64,000 bases of DNA. Origin: Devosia sp. LC5 (GTDB lineage Bacteria; Pseudomonadota; Alphaproteobacteria; Rhizobiales; Devosiaceae). Position numbers and translations under genes: made by a program. The stretch covers positions 212,013-276,012 of the forward strand of contig NZ_JNNO01000034.1 in NCBI RefSeq assembly GCF_000735585.1, in the 5' to 3' direction. How positions within the stretch are numbered: the first letter of the stretch is position 1; each line of letters starts with the position of its first letter. Below are positions 35,489-44,133 of the stretch, piece by piece. The notes under the pieces were generated by a model that saw only the letters and a program-made list of their open reading frames with translations, ran no database searches and was not told the DNA's origin.

Positions 35489-36607
35489 ATGCATATCGGA
35501 ATTGATGTTCGAAATCTCACTGGCGGGAGTGTAACCGGCATTGCGCGGGTTCTGATAGAGAGTGCACGGGTGCTCGATGAGCGAGGGGCCCGGCTCTCGT
35601 TTTTCTGGCCGGGTAGGCGCCAGGCTTCGCCCCTTGATACGTTCACCACGGCCCGGCATGTCGAGAGCGTCTTTCCGCAGGCTGGCGGCGCCGTGGCCTG
35701 GCAGTTCACGGGCCTGCCCCTGGCGGCGCGCCGGGCACGGCCGGACGTGTTCTGGGGTCCAGCCCATCGGCTTCCGGCCTTTATGCCGCGCACTATCCCC
35801 CTGGTGGTCACCATCCACGACCTTGTCTGGCATCGCCAACCCCAGACCATGACGTTGCGCCGCCGCTTGGCCGATGCGGGCCTGATGCGTCTTGCCGTGC
35901 TCCGGGCCGACAAGGTGCTGGCCGACTCCGACGCCACGGCCCGCGACATCGGCGCGATACTCGGCCGCCAGGACGCAGAAACCCTTTATCCCGGTGTCAC
36001 TCAAATGACAGGGACCCCCCGTGCCGACGTGCTGGCGCGCCATGGACTGGCCCGTGGCGGATACGCCCTTTTCGTCGGCACGGTGGAGCCGCGCAAGAAC
36101 CTGGTTCGGCTGCTTGACGCATTCACCCGGTCGCGCGCGGCCGCTCGCGCCGATTGGACATTGGCGTTGGCAGGTGGTCAGGGCTGGAAGGATGAGGCGA
36201 TCCGAGCCCGGCTTGCGCCCTTGATATCGGCAGGGCATGTCCGGGTGCTTGGCTATGTCAGTGACAGCGATTTGGCGGCCCTTTATGCCCATGCGCGGTT
36301 TCTTGCCATGCCCTCGCTGTATGAAGGCTTCGGGCTGCCGGTGATCGAGGCCCAGCAACACGGCACGCCGGTCTTGGTATCGACCGCCGGCAGCCTGCCC
36401 GAAATCGCTGGAGCAGGCGGACTCGCTGTTGACCCCTTTGACGAGCAGCAACTGGGCCTGGCGCTCGCGCGACTCTTCTCAGACGATACGCTGAGGGCAG
36501 GTCTGTCCAGCGCCGCCCACGCCAATGCCCGGCGCTTTGACTGGCAGGCCTATGGCGACCGGCTCACGGCCATTTTCGAGACACTGGCGCGCACCCACCC
36601 CAGGTAA
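35489..36607 (+). CDS. GT4 family glycosyltransferase (MtfB-like)
   Basis: A 372-residue GT-B glycosyltransferase. The N-terminal segment IGIDVRNLTGGSVTGIARVL and the C-terminal GTVEPRKNLVRLLDAF and EGFGLPVIEAQQHGTPVLVS (E-x7-E) place it in GT4, near mannosyl/rhamnosyltransferases such as MtfB or WbpY. It begins 2 bases after the three-module transferase stop and ends at a convergent sugar transferase. Linkage and donor are unknown; GDP-mannose or GDP-rhamnose are the likely donors given the locus. Confidence 0.88.
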   Translation: MHIGIDVRNLTGGSVTGIARVLIESARVLDERGARLSFFWPGRRQASPLDTFTTARHVESVFPQAGGAVAWQFTGLPLAARRARPDVFWGPAHRLPAFMPRTIPLVVTIHDLVWHRQPQTMTLRRRLADAGLMRLAVLRADKVLADSDATARDIGAILGRQDAETLYPGVTQMTGTPRADVLARHGLARGGYALFVGTVEPRKNLVRLLDAFTRSRAAARADWTLALAGGQGWKDEAIRARLAPLISAGHVRVLGYVSDSDLAALYAHARFLAMPSLYEGFGLPVIEAQQHGTPVLVSTAGSLPEIAGAGGLAVDPFDEQQLGLALARLFSDDTLRAGLSSAAHANARRFDWQAYGDRLTAIFETLARTHPR

Positions 36608-36616
36608 GTGGCACTG

Positions 36617-37903
36617 TTAACGTGCTCCCGCCCGGGTGAGCACCGTCTTGATCGTGCGGAAGATAATGATGATGTCGAGATCGAGCGACACGTGCTTGAG
36701 GTAGTAAAGATCGTAAGCGAGCTTTTCGATTTCCTCGTCTTCGGTGCCGGCATAGCCGTGCGATACCTGGGCCCACCCAGTCAATCCCGGCAGCAAGATC
36801 TGCCGGTTTACATATAACGGGTTCTGCGCCTCGAGCGCTTCGGCAATCGGCACTGAGACGGGGCGAGGGCCAATAAAGCTCATCTCGCCACGCCAGATAT
36901 TATACAGCTGGGGCAACTCATCGAGCCGCAACTGGCGCAGCAGATGGCATCCTGGCAGAATGCGTGTGTCATTATCCTGCGCCGCTTCCGGTCCGGCGTC
37001 TTTGCGCATGGTGCGGAACTTGTAGAGATTGAAGGCCGAGCCACCATAGCCTCGGCGCTGCTGCACAAAGATAGAGGGCCCGCCATCCACCGCGCGGATA
37101 TAGAGCCAGATCAGGCCGCAGGCCACAGCAGCCGGTATGCCCAGAACGAGCACGCCGCACATGTCCAAGATCCGCTTAAGCCTGTAATAAGCGATCTGGG
37201 CTGGCGAATAGGAAACGTCCGACAGATCGAAGCTTTCAAGATCAACTCTGCCTAGAGCGCCCTCGAGATAGGTCGGCCAGCCCTCGATTTCCAGGCCGCG
37301 TAGATATAGGCGCGCTAGCTGGGTTGCCCATTCCGGCGTGTGATGAGCGACCGGATCGATCAGTACTTTCCTGAAGCGCATCTCAACATCGTCGGCGGAC
37401 ACAATAGCAATGGGCCAACCCGCTGCCGCCTGCACATTCTGCGCACCGTCAAATGCCAGCAGGGCGACGCTTCGCTTGAGCTTGCGCACCATCGAAATGT
37501 TACCGAACGTTACAAAGAACAGGCTGGAGGGCAGGGTGAGGGCAATGGCGATATAGCTGATGGGAATGCGGAATGCAGAAACCACCGCCACCACCAGACA
37601 GGCAGCGAACATGGTGACCAGAAGCGTCATGGTAAAGGGGTGGGTGAGCCGGGCGCCAACGATGAGTAGGCTCGAGGCAATCGCCGGGATGAGGGATGCC
37701 GCGACCGCCACCAAGATAATGCTGTGCCAATCGGTCCGCCCCGCGATCCACATTACCAGGATGTAGATCGCCATCGCTGCACCACTCGCCAAGGCGAACG
37801 CCGGCAGTGCTGCCTTCGCCGAGTTGGCGTAGGAATTCTGTCGCCTGGACGCCCCCTGGCGGATCAGAGCTTCAAGGCCCTGCATGTAGGGTGGCTTAGG
37901 CAT
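36617..37903 (-). CDS. Polyprenyl-phosphate hexose-1-phosphate transferase (WcaJ/WbaP type)
   Basis: A 428-residue membrane enzyme. The N-terminal half has about four helices plus a degenerate middle domain. A further helix at about residue 238 (GVLVLGIPAAVACGLIWLY) leads into the catalytic PGT domain, which carries QQRRGYGGSAFNLYKFRTMR, LRLDELPQLYNIWRGEMSFI, GPRPV and LLPGLTGWAQV. It would transfer a sugar phosphate to undecaprenyl phosphate to start the glycan. It converges with the GT4 gene, 9 bases away, and is divergent from another GT4 gene. Confidence 0.9.
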   Translation of the reverse strand: MPKPPYMQGLEALIRQGASRRQNSYANSAKAALPAFALASGAAMAIYILVMWIAGRTDWHSIILVAVAASLIPAIASSLLIVGARLTHPFTMTLLVTMFAACLVVAVVSAFRIPISYIAIALTLPSSLFFVTFGNISMVRKLKRSVALLAFDGAQNVQAAAGWPIAIVSADDVEMRFRKVLIDPVAHHTPEWATQLARLYLRGLEIEGWPTYLEGALGRVDLESFDLSDVSYSPAQIAYYRLKRILDMCGVLVLGIPAAVACGLIWLYIRAVDGGPSIFVQQRRGYGGSAFNLYKFRTMRKDAGPEAAQDNDTRILPGCHLLRQLRLDELPQLYNIWRGEMSFIGPRPVSVPIAEALEAQNPLYVNRQILLPGLTGWAQVSHGYAGTEDEEIEKLAYDLYYLKHVSLDLDIIIIFRTIKTVLTRAGAR

Positions 37904-38113
37904 GGTTTGTCACTTTGTGCTGGGGCCAGTATTGCGGCTGGTCTGGGCCAGCAGGTGGCGGTCGATGCCGATGGGCTATTCCATAGCGCAAGAGTGTGTC
38001 GGGGTGAAGCCGTATGAGGCGGCGCGCGGATTCGCGTTCCCAGATTGCAATCGACGGACAGGGCCGTTTTGTGTATGCGGCAAGTGCCCCGGGGTTTGCC
38101 AGAAAGGTATCAC

Positions 38114-39238
38114 GTGAAGATTCTCCACGTTTACAAGACATACCTGCCGGAGGATTTTACGGGCGTGCCGCGCGTAATCCATGCCCTCGCCGAGGGCGCG
38201 GCCCGCGCCGGAGCGGAGAGTTCGGTCTTTGCGTTGACGCGGGGTGGACGTTCGAAGTCATTGCATGTGGGGCAGCATCAGGTTCATCTGGCACCGCAAA
38301 ATCTGGCTGTTGCGTCCACGGGATTCTCCCTTTCAGCTTTCGCCCAGTTCAAATCCCTAGCCGCAACCGCTGATATCATTCACTATCACTATCCGTGGCC
38401 CATGGGCGATCTGCTGCATTTCTATGCGCGCCCAAGCTGTCCAGTGGTTGTTACCTACCATTCCGATATCGTGCGCCAGAAGACCTTGCTCCACCTCTAT
38501 GCACCCCTGCGCGACAGATTCCTGGCGGGCATGGATAGGGTGATAGCAACCTCGTCCGCTTATGCCGAGACCAGTCTGACGCTAAAAAAATTCAGCAGCA
38601 AGGTCTGCGTCATTCCCATTGGTATGGACGACAGCCCGGCGCCAGATCCTGCAAAACGGACATATTGGCGAGACAGGGTTGGGACCGGTTTCTTTTTGTT
38701 TGTCGGCGCCTTGCGCTATTACAAGGGTATCGACTTTCTGATGCAGGCGGCAAAGCGCAACGGCCTGCCGGTCATCGTGGCAGGATCCGGTGACCCCGCG
38801 CCCTGGCAGGGCCCTGGGATCGAAAAAGTGACATTTGTTGGTGAGATTGACGACGCCGACAAGCTGGCCTTGCTCGACTTATGTCATGCCTTTGTCTTTC
38901 CCTCCCACCTTCGCTCCGAGGCGTTCGGTATTTCGCTGGTGGAAGCGGCCCGTGCGGGCAAGCCGATGATTTGCGCCGAGATCGGCACTGGCACCACCTT
39001 TATCAACATAGACGGATTAACTGGGCTGGTTGTACCACCCGGCGACGCAGCAGCGCTGTCAGCCGCCATGACACTGCTGGCCAATACGCCAGGTATGGCG
39101 CGGGCAATGGGGCAGGCGGCGCGTTACCGCTATGAAACACTTTTCCGTGCCCAGTTCATGGTCGATGCCCATGTTGATCTTTATAGTCAACTGCTAGGCG
39201 GTCATAAGCCGAGCGGTATAGCTGATCCGCATAGCTGA
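38114..39238 (+). CDS. GT4 family glycosyltransferase
   Basis: A 374-residue GT-B enzyme. The N-terminus KILHVYKTYLPEDFTGVPRV and C-terminal stretches GALRYYKGIDFLMQAAKR, FPSHLRSEAFGISLVEAARA (E-x7-E) and GLTGLVVPPGDAAAL are typical of GT4. A GTG at 38114 with AAAGG upstream is chosen because the domain begins at once there; the longer frame from 38045 adds unlike sequence. It is divergent from the polyprenyl-phosphate transferase, so its own promoter lies at 37904-38113. It is the last gene of the polysaccharide locus on this side. Confidence 0.87.
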   Translation: MKILHVYKTYLPEDFTGVPRVIHALAEGAARAGAESSVFALTRGGRSKSLHVGQHQVHLAPQNLAVASTGFSLSAFAQFKSLAATADIIHYHYPWPMGDLLHFYARPSCPVVVTYHSDIVRQKTLLHLYAPLRDRFLAGMDRVIATSSAYAETSLTLKKFSSKVCVIPIGMDDSPAPDPAKRTYWRDRVGTGFFLFVGALRYYKGIDFLMQAAKRNGLPVIVAGSGDPAPWQGPGIEKVTFVGEIDDADKLALLDLCHAFVFPSHLRSEAFGISLVEAARAGKPMICAEIGTGTTFINIDGLTGLVVPPGDAAALSAAMTLLANTPGMARAMGQAARYRYETLFRAQFMVDAHVDLYSQLLGGHKPSGIADPHS

Positions 39239-39552
39239 CCGCGCACGGCAGTTTGGGCCAGTTTTGAGCTGGCGCTTTTTCCATCTGACGTAGGACCGAT
39301 TTTGGCTGGGGATTCCCCCGAGGGTGGCTACCTAGCCCGGTAGACAGGCTGCTCCTATTCCTGTGAGCATGGGAGCTTATGAGTTCACAGAGGTTCACCT
39401 CCCGAACTTAAGGAAAGGTCGCCAGGCAGGTGGTTGAATGCCGCTATGGCGTTCCGGATGTTGCGGCACTGGGCGGTCTTGCTGTCCCAGCGCAAGTCGG
39501 CGCCACCGTTCCGCAGCCGGTGCAGGATCAGCTTCCGTAAGGTGCCTACTTT
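39239..39552. other. Intergenic region at the right end of the polysaccharide locus
   Basis: About 310 bases with no supported gene. Short frames on the - strand (for example within 39385-39567) look like neither a known protein nor a convincing remnant. GC is lower than average. The region separates the polysaccharide genes from the terminator of the ribose-type transporter operon. Confidence 0.5.
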
Positions 39553-39592
39553 AAAAATGCGGGCCACCGAACTTGGTTCTGGCGGCCCGCAT
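39553..39592 (-). terminator. Intrinsic terminator of the ribose-type ABC operon
   Basis: A 9-bp perfect stem (39557-39565 with 39584-39592), extended inward with minor mismatches, is followed on the - strand by a run of five T (A run at 39553-39557 on +). It begins 16 bases after the stop of the binding-protein gene. Confidence 0.85.
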
Positions 39593-39608
39593 CCGGGGTG
39601 ATGCGCCC

Positions 39609-40550
39609 TTACTTCAAAAAGTCAGCCACGTTTTCGGCGGTAACGACATCGACGCCGGTATAGATGATGTCTTCCACCGTTTCGCCATTGGTCAGCGCGA
39701 GCAGGGTGTCCATGGCGACCTGGCCCATTTCATAGGGGCGCTGGCCGACCAGGCCATGGGCATAACCTTCGCTCAGCAACTGGAGCTGCTGGGGCAGGGT
39801 ATCGGCGACGACCAGGGCAAGGGCCTTGCTGTCGACATCGGCCTTGAAGCCATCCACGAAGTTCTTCCAGCCATCGGGGGCGAACATCGGCCAGCCGCCA
39901 ACCGGCACGATGGCGCCGATATCGGGATTGGCGGTCTTCAGATCCCCCATCTGCTGCACGGCCAGGGCAATGTCGTCATTGGAGAAGGTGGGCGAGCCCG
40001 GCACTTCGGTCCAGGCCGAGCCGGCCAGGGCTTCGCGTACCCCATCCACCCGCAGGGCCAGGTTGGGCGCGGCAGCGCCGCCCGAAATCATGCCATAGGT
40101 GCCACCCTCCGGCTTGACCTGCAGCAGCAATTCGCCCAGCGCGGTGCCGAATTGCTTGTTGTCGGTGCCCACATAGGCCGAGCGCTGGCTATCGGGCGCA
40201 TCGCTGTCAAAGGTGATGACCGGGATGCCGGCCTCGACGGCGCGGTTGATGACGGTGGTGGCGGCCGCAATGTCCGATACCGAGATGGCCAGGCCATCGA
40301 CGCCCTGGGTGATCAGGTCTTCGATGATCTGCGCCTGGGTGGCGGCTTCGTGTTCCACCGGCCCGATATAGGTGCAGGTCACATTGCCCAGTTCCGCCGC
40401 CCGGGCTTCGCAACCATCGCGGGCCAGATCGAAGAACGGGTTGTTCATCGCCTTGGGAACCACCGCGAAAACCAGGCTGTCCTGGGCAAGGGCAGTGCCT
40501 CCCAGCAGCAGCGATGCGATCGTGCCGAGCACGAGGATAGACTTGTTCAT
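39609..40550 (-). CDS. Ribose-type sugar ABC transporter substrate-binding protein
   Basis: A 313-residue periplasmic binding protein of the RbsB family (Peripla_BP_4). It has a signal peptide of 22 residues ending in GGTALAQ, then LVFAVVPKAMNNPFFDLARD. Typical strands are DLITQGVDGLAISVSD, IPVITFDSDAPDSQRSAYVG and GMISGGAAAPNLALRVDG. GGAGG precedes the ATG at 40550. It is the last gene of an ATPase-permease-SBP operon, separated from the permease by two palindromes. The ligand is an unidentified sugar or sugar acid. Confidence 0.9.
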   Translation of the reverse strand: MNKSILVLGTIASLLLGGTALAQDSLVFAVVPKAMNNPFFDLARDGCEARAAELGNVTCTYIGPVEHEAATQAQIIEDLITQGVDGLAISVSDIAAATTVINRAVEAGIPVITFDSDAPDSQRSAYVGTDNKQFGTALGELLLQVKPEGGTYGMISGGAAAPNLALRVDGVREALAGSAWTEVPGSPTFSNDDIALAVQQMGDLKTANPDIGAIVPVGGWPMFAPDGWKNFVDGFKADVDSKALALVVADTLPQQLQLLSEGYAHGLVGQRPYEMGQVAMDTLLALTNGETVEDIIYTGVDVVTAENVADFLK

Positions 40551-40568
40551 TTCTGTTCCTCCGAAAAA

Positions 40569-40611
40569 ACCGGATATCCGGTCACTTTCGCCGGCAGAGA
40601 ATTCTGCCGGC
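40569..40611 (-). promoter_or_regulatory. Intercistronic palindrome and hairpin before the binding-protein gene
   Basis: A perfect 14-bp palindrome (ACCGGATATCCGGT, 40569-40582) and a 9-bp hairpin (40590-40598 with 40603-40611, loop GAAT) lie between permease and binding-protein genes. There is no T run, so RNA stabilisation or processing that raises binding-protein expression is more likely than termination. Confidence 0.55.
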
Positions 40612-40655
40612 CTCCCTACACCGCCGCGCGACCTCCTCGTCACGCGGCAGCGATT

Positions 40656-41690
40656 TCACCCGTTCCGCATGGAACGGAGGCGATCCACCAGCACGGCCGC
40701 CACGATGATGCAGCCCACCAATGTCTGTTGCCAATATGGGTCGACCCGGGCCAGCACCAGGCCATTGCGGATCACCTCGATCAGCACGCAGCCGATGATG
40801 GCCCCGGCCGCGCCCCCGACGCCGCCGGCCAGGTTGGCGCCCCCGATCACGGCGGCGGCGATGATGGTGAGCTCATAGGCGGTCGCCAGGTTTGCCGGCG
40901 CCGAGCCGAGCCAGCCCGAAATGATGATGCCGTTGAAGCCAGCGGCCAGCCCGCACAGCATATAGACCTGGATCTTGACGCGATCGACATTGACGCCGGT
41001 CAGCCTTCCCGCGCTTTCATTGCTGCCAATGGCGAAGACGTGCCGCCCCCAGGCGGTATGGGTGAGCGCCAGCCACATGGCGATGGCGCAGATGATGAGA
41101 TAGACGAAGGCGATCGGCACCACATTGAACAGCTTGCCTGCGGTGACCAGCAGGAACAGGTCCTTGTCGGGCCCCGATGGAAACGTGCCGCGGCCATAGG
41201 TGGCCACATAGGTCAGCCCCCGCACGATCGAAAGCGTGCCCAGCGTCGTCACGAAGGCGCTCAGCTTCAGCTTGGCGATGGCAATGCCGTTCATCAGCCC
41301 GATCAGGGCGGCAACGCCCAGCCCGCCCAACAGAGCCAGGATCAGCGCGCCACCGGGAAAGAGGGCAAAGGACGCTCCCGCCAGCGCCCCCATGATCAGC
41401 GAGGTGACCGTGGCCGATAGCGCCATGGTGGAGCCGACCGAAAGATCGATGCCGCCGGTAATGATGACCAGCGTGATACCCAGCGTGGCGATGGCGATGA
41501 AGGAGAAATTGCGCGTGATATTGGAAATATTGCCCGCCGTCAGGAAGTTGGGCGACAGCATGCTCATCACCACGATGATGACGATCAGGGCTGCAAGCAC
41601 ATAGGCCGACTGGCTGGCCAGGAACCCTTTCTGCCAGAAGCGCGTGCGGCGCACATTGGAAAAGCCTTGTGTGTCGATATTGGCCATCAT
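40656..41690 (-). CDS. Ribose-type ABC transporter permease
   Basis: A 344-residue RbsC-family permease with about ten hydrophobic segments. Family stretches include ITGGIDLSVGSTMALSA, GLMNGIAIAKLKLSAFVTTLGTL and GSNESAGRLTGVNVDRVKIQVYMLCGLAAG. It starts in an ATGA overlap with the ATPase gene; a second ATG three bases later is also possible. It forms the membrane channel with the single-domain ATPase and the downstream binding protein. Confidence 0.92.
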   Translation of the reverse strand: MMANIDTQGFSNVRRTRFWQKGFLASQSAYVLAALIVIIVVMSMLSPNFLTAGNISNITRNFSFIAIATLGITLVIITGGIDLSVGSTMALSATVTSLIMGALAGASFALFPGGALILALLGGLGVAALIGLMNGIAIAKLKLSAFVTTLGTLSIVRGLTYVATYGRGTFPSGPDKDLFLLVTAGKLFNVVPIAFVYLIICAIAMWLALTHTAWGRHVFAIGSNESAGRLTGVNVDRVKIQVYMLCGLAAGFNGIIISGWLGSAPANLATAYELTIIAAAVIGGANLAGGVGGAAGAIIGCVLIEVIRNGLVLARVDPYWQQTLVGCIIVAAVLVDRLRSMRNG

Positions 41691-42427
41691 GCAATTTCCT
41701 TGGCACCGGTAATGAGCGCGGTCACTTCTTCCGGTGACGTGTGGGCGATCGGCTTGTCGGCGACCTTGGTGCCGCGCCGCATCACGATCACCCGCTCACA
41801 AACTGCGAACACATCGGGCATGCGGTGGGAAATCAGGATCACCGCGATCCCCGCGTCCTTGAGCCGATGGATCAGGTTGAGCACTTCGGCCACCTGGCGT
41901 ACCGAGATGGCGGCAGTGGGTTCATCCATCAGGATGACCTTGGCATCGGCCAGTCTGGTGCGGGCAATGGCTACCGCCTGCCGCTGGCCGCCCGACATCT
42001 GGCGCACATAATCGTCGGCGCGGGTTTCCGATTTGAGCTCGGCAAACAGCTCGGCCGCCCGCTGGTTCATCGCATTGTGGCGCAGGAAGCGGAACGGGCC
42101 GACATTGTATTTGAGTTCCCGCCCCAGGAAGATGTTCTGCGCTGCAGTCAGATTGTCGGCCAGCGCCAGATCCTGATAGACCGTTTCAATCCCCAGCTTG
42201 CGGGCCTCGCCGGGGCTGCCGATATGGGCGCTCGCGCCGTCAAAGGCCAGCGAGCCCGAGGTCGGCTGGTAGATGCCGGAGATGATCTTGACCAGGGTCG
42301 ATTTGCCGGCGCCATTGTCCCCCATCAGCCCGACAACCTCGCCCGGTTCGATCGAGAAACTGACATCGGACAAGGCCCGGATCGCACCGAACTCCTTGGT
42401 CACCTTGTTGATTTCCAATAACGCCAC
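41687..42427 (-). CDS. Sugar ABC transporter ATP-binding protein, single-domain
   Basis: A 246-residue ATPase with Walker A GDNGAGKST, signature MSGGQRQAVAIAR and Walker B KVILMDEPTAAISVRQ. RbsA-type proteins of ribose transporters normally carry two ABC domains (about 500 residues); this one has a single domain, so it must work as a homodimer, as in the FrcA-type fructose transporters of rhizobia. GGGGGAG precedes the ATG. Two nearly identical 15-bp direct repeats sit upstream and may be the operator. Confidence 0.92.
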   Translation of the reverse strand: MALLEINKVTKEFGAIRALSDVSFSIEPGEVVGLMGDNGAGKSTLVKIISGIYQPTSGSLAFDGASAHIGSPGEARKLGIETVYQDLALADNLTAAQNIFLGRELKYNVGPFRFLRHNAMNQRAAELFAELKSETRADDYVRQMSGGQRQAVAIARTRLADAKVILMDEPTAAISVRQVAEVLNLIHRLKDAGIAVILISHRMPDVFAVCERVIVMRRGTKVADKPIAHTSPEEVTALITGAKEIA

Positions 42428-42449
42428 AACACTCCCCCTGTTGGCACGT

Positions 42450-42516
42450 AATATACCTATGCATCTGCGGCAGCGAACGGCACCCGGCCGTCACTCCGCA
42501 CAATATTCCGATGCAT
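42450..42516. promoter_or_regulatory. Pair of direct repeats upstream of the sugar transporter operon
   Basis: AATATACCTATGCAT (42450-42464) and AATATTCCGATGCAT (42502-42516) match at 13 of 15 positions and start 52 bases apart, close to five helical turns. They lie just upstream of the ATPase start, suggesting paired operators for an unidentified regulator. Confidence 0.5.
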
Positions 42517-42691
42517 GGAGGCTCCTCCCAGATCCTCCCCATCAGCATAACCACATTTCCCAATAGTACTACAATATGAATTTGCCGCTGCCCGCCCGAG
42601 GGCACACCAGCCCGCTCCAAATGCAGGCAAAACCAAGCCGGCCGGCAGCAAAATCAGTAGGGTTGCCGCCCTGGCCGGTGCCCAATGTGGC

Positions 42692-43222
42692 TCACACGCC
42701 CAGGAAGTCCCGCGTCGCCTGCAGGATTTCTTCGGACAGCGCCTCATTGTCGGCAACGCGCGCCAGGATCAGTCCCCCGATCATCGCCGCCCAGCTGCCG
42801 ATGGCCTTGGTGCTCTCTTCCTTGCCGCCGCCGGCAAAGGCATCGACCTGCTTCTGGATCATTTCGCTCAGCACATGGCGCGTCTCGGCCGGCCCGCGCG
42901 ATATTTCGGTGCCCAGCGTCGCATAGACGCAGCCATGGCCCGGATTGTCGCGATGCTGCTTGGTCAGATATTGGCTGGCAAAGGCCATTATGTCGCCGGC
43001 CGGCACAAAGCCGTCGCCATTGGCCAGGGCGTCGGCCAGCGCTTCGTTGAGCAATTCCTGCTTGCTGGCGAAATGGCGCGGAAACCCGCCATGGGTCAGC
43101 CCCGCGGCATCCATCACCTGCGCCACGCTCACCCCATCCACGCCCCGCTCGCGGAACAAATGCGCGGCGGCATCCACGATGGCCTTCCGGCTTTGCGCCT
43201 TCTGCTGCTGGCTGGTCCCCAT
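42692..43222 (-). CDS. TetR/AcrR family transcriptional regulator
   Basis: A 176-residue regulator. The N-terminal HTH reads AIVDAAAHLFRERGVDGVSV, AQVMDAAGLTHGGFPRHFAS and KQELLNEAL, standard for TetR proteins. The C-terminal ligand domain (with MIQKQVDAFAGGGKEEST) is less conserved. It is divergent from a short-chain dehydrogenase gene, with two almost identical 16-bp operators in between, so it is very likely the repressor of that gene and of itself. Confidence 0.92.
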   Translation of the reverse strand: MGTSQQQKAQSRKAIVDAAAHLFRERGVDGVSVAQVMDAAGLTHGGFPRHFASKQELLNEALADALANGDGFVPAGDIMAFASQYLTKQHRDNPGHGCVYATLGTEISRGPAETRHVLSEMIQKQVDAFAGGGKEESTKAIGSWAAMIGGLILARVADNEALSEEILQATRDFLGV

Positions 43223-43245
43223 GGTTCAAACTCCCGCAAAAAATA

Positions 43246-43288
43246 GATGATGGCCGTCATCTTGACAATCAGGATGATGGTCATCATC
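43246..43288. promoter_or_regulatory. Two TetR operators overlapping the SDR promoter
   Basis: GATGATGGCCGTCATC (43246-43261) and GATGATGGTCATCATC (43273-43288) are near-identical dyads 27 bases apart. A TTGACA -35 box (43262-43267) sits between them, and the second dyad covers the region of the -10 (ATCTAT, 43286-43291). Binding would block RNA polymerase directly. Confidence 0.75.
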
Positions 43289-43328
43289 TATGTGGCATCG
43301 ATCAACCCAGTTTACAACAGGTACTCAC

Positions 43329-44105
43329 ATGTCCACCGCACTCATCACCGGAGCTTCGGCCGGCATCGGCGCCACCTATGCCCGCCGCCTCGCCGCCCGC
43401 GGCTATGACTTGACCATCGTGGCGCGCACCACGGCCAAGCTCGAACAGCTGGCAGCCGAACTCACCAGCGCCCATGGCGTCAAAGTCGAGATTCTGACGG
43501 CAGACCTTACCGACGCCACCCAATTGGCCAGAATTGCTGATCGCCTCCGCTCCGGCGCCCCGATCGACCTGCTCGTCAACAACGCCGGCGATAGCCTGCC
43601 GGGCACTTTCACCACCACCCAGCCGGCCGATCTCGATTGGCTGATCCAGCTCAATATCACCGCGCCGACCCTGCTCGCCTCGGCCGCTGTTGCCGGCATG
43701 ATCGAGCGCGGCCATGGCAGCATCGTCAATGTCGGTTCCGCCACCGCCCTGCTGCCTGAATATTTCCCCGGCATCTATCCCGCCACCAAGGCCTATATCC
43801 TGACCTTCTCGCAGGGGCTGGCCGCTGAAGTCGGCCCCAAGGGTATTTACGTGCAGGCCGTCGTGCCCGCCGCCACCCGCACCGCGATCTGGAACCGCTC
43901 GGGCGTCGATGTCGATAACCTGCCCAATGTCATGGAAGTCGATGATCTAGTCGATGCGGCCCTGGTCGGTTTCGACCGCAAGGAAGCCGTCACCGTCCCG
44001 CCGCTGGGCGATCTGTCGCTTTGGCAGGCCTATGAGGCCGCCCGCCTCAGCATGGGCCCCAATATCAGCGGCACCCCGGCCGAACGTTACCGCAAAGTCG
44101 CCTGA
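43329..44105 (+). CDS. Short-chain dehydrogenase/reductase
   Basis: A 258-residue classical SDR with the cofactor motif TGASAGIGATYA, the NNAG motif, Ser in IVNVGSATALL and catalytic Tyr150-x3-Lys154 (YPATKAY). The Arg after the second strand (VARTTAKLEQLA) suggests NADPH preference. The substrate is unknown. ATG 43329 places the glycine motif normally; the upstream frame to 43290 lies in the promoter. It is controlled by the divergent TetR protein, a common arrangement for stress- or xenobiotic-inducible reductases. Confidence 0.92.
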   Translation: MSTALITGASAGIGATYARRLAARGYDLTIVARTTAKLEQLAAELTSAHGVKVEILTADLTDATQLARIADRLRSGAPIDLLVNNAGDSLPGTFTTTQPADLDWLIQLNITAPTLLASAAVAGMIERGHGSIVNVGSATALLPEYFPGIYPATKAYILTFSQGLAAEVGPKGIYVQAVVPAATRTAIWNRSGVDVDNLPNVMEVDDLVDAALVGFDRKEAVTVPPLGDLSLWQAYEAARLSMGPNISGTPAERYRKVA

Positions 44106-44133
44106 GCCCTGGCTGGCGTCACCCCGGCGCCAG

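Noticed and set aside
39385..39567. Possible transposase or gene remnant on the - strand at the end of the polysaccharide locus
   Set aside because: Sixty codons with no motif, no inverted ends and no target duplication; not enough to call a mobile element.
39573..41420. A 615-codon open frame on the + strand
   Set aside because: Antisense to the ribose-type binding protein and permease; rich in Gly/His/Arg/Gln low-complexity sequence, with no recognisable motif.
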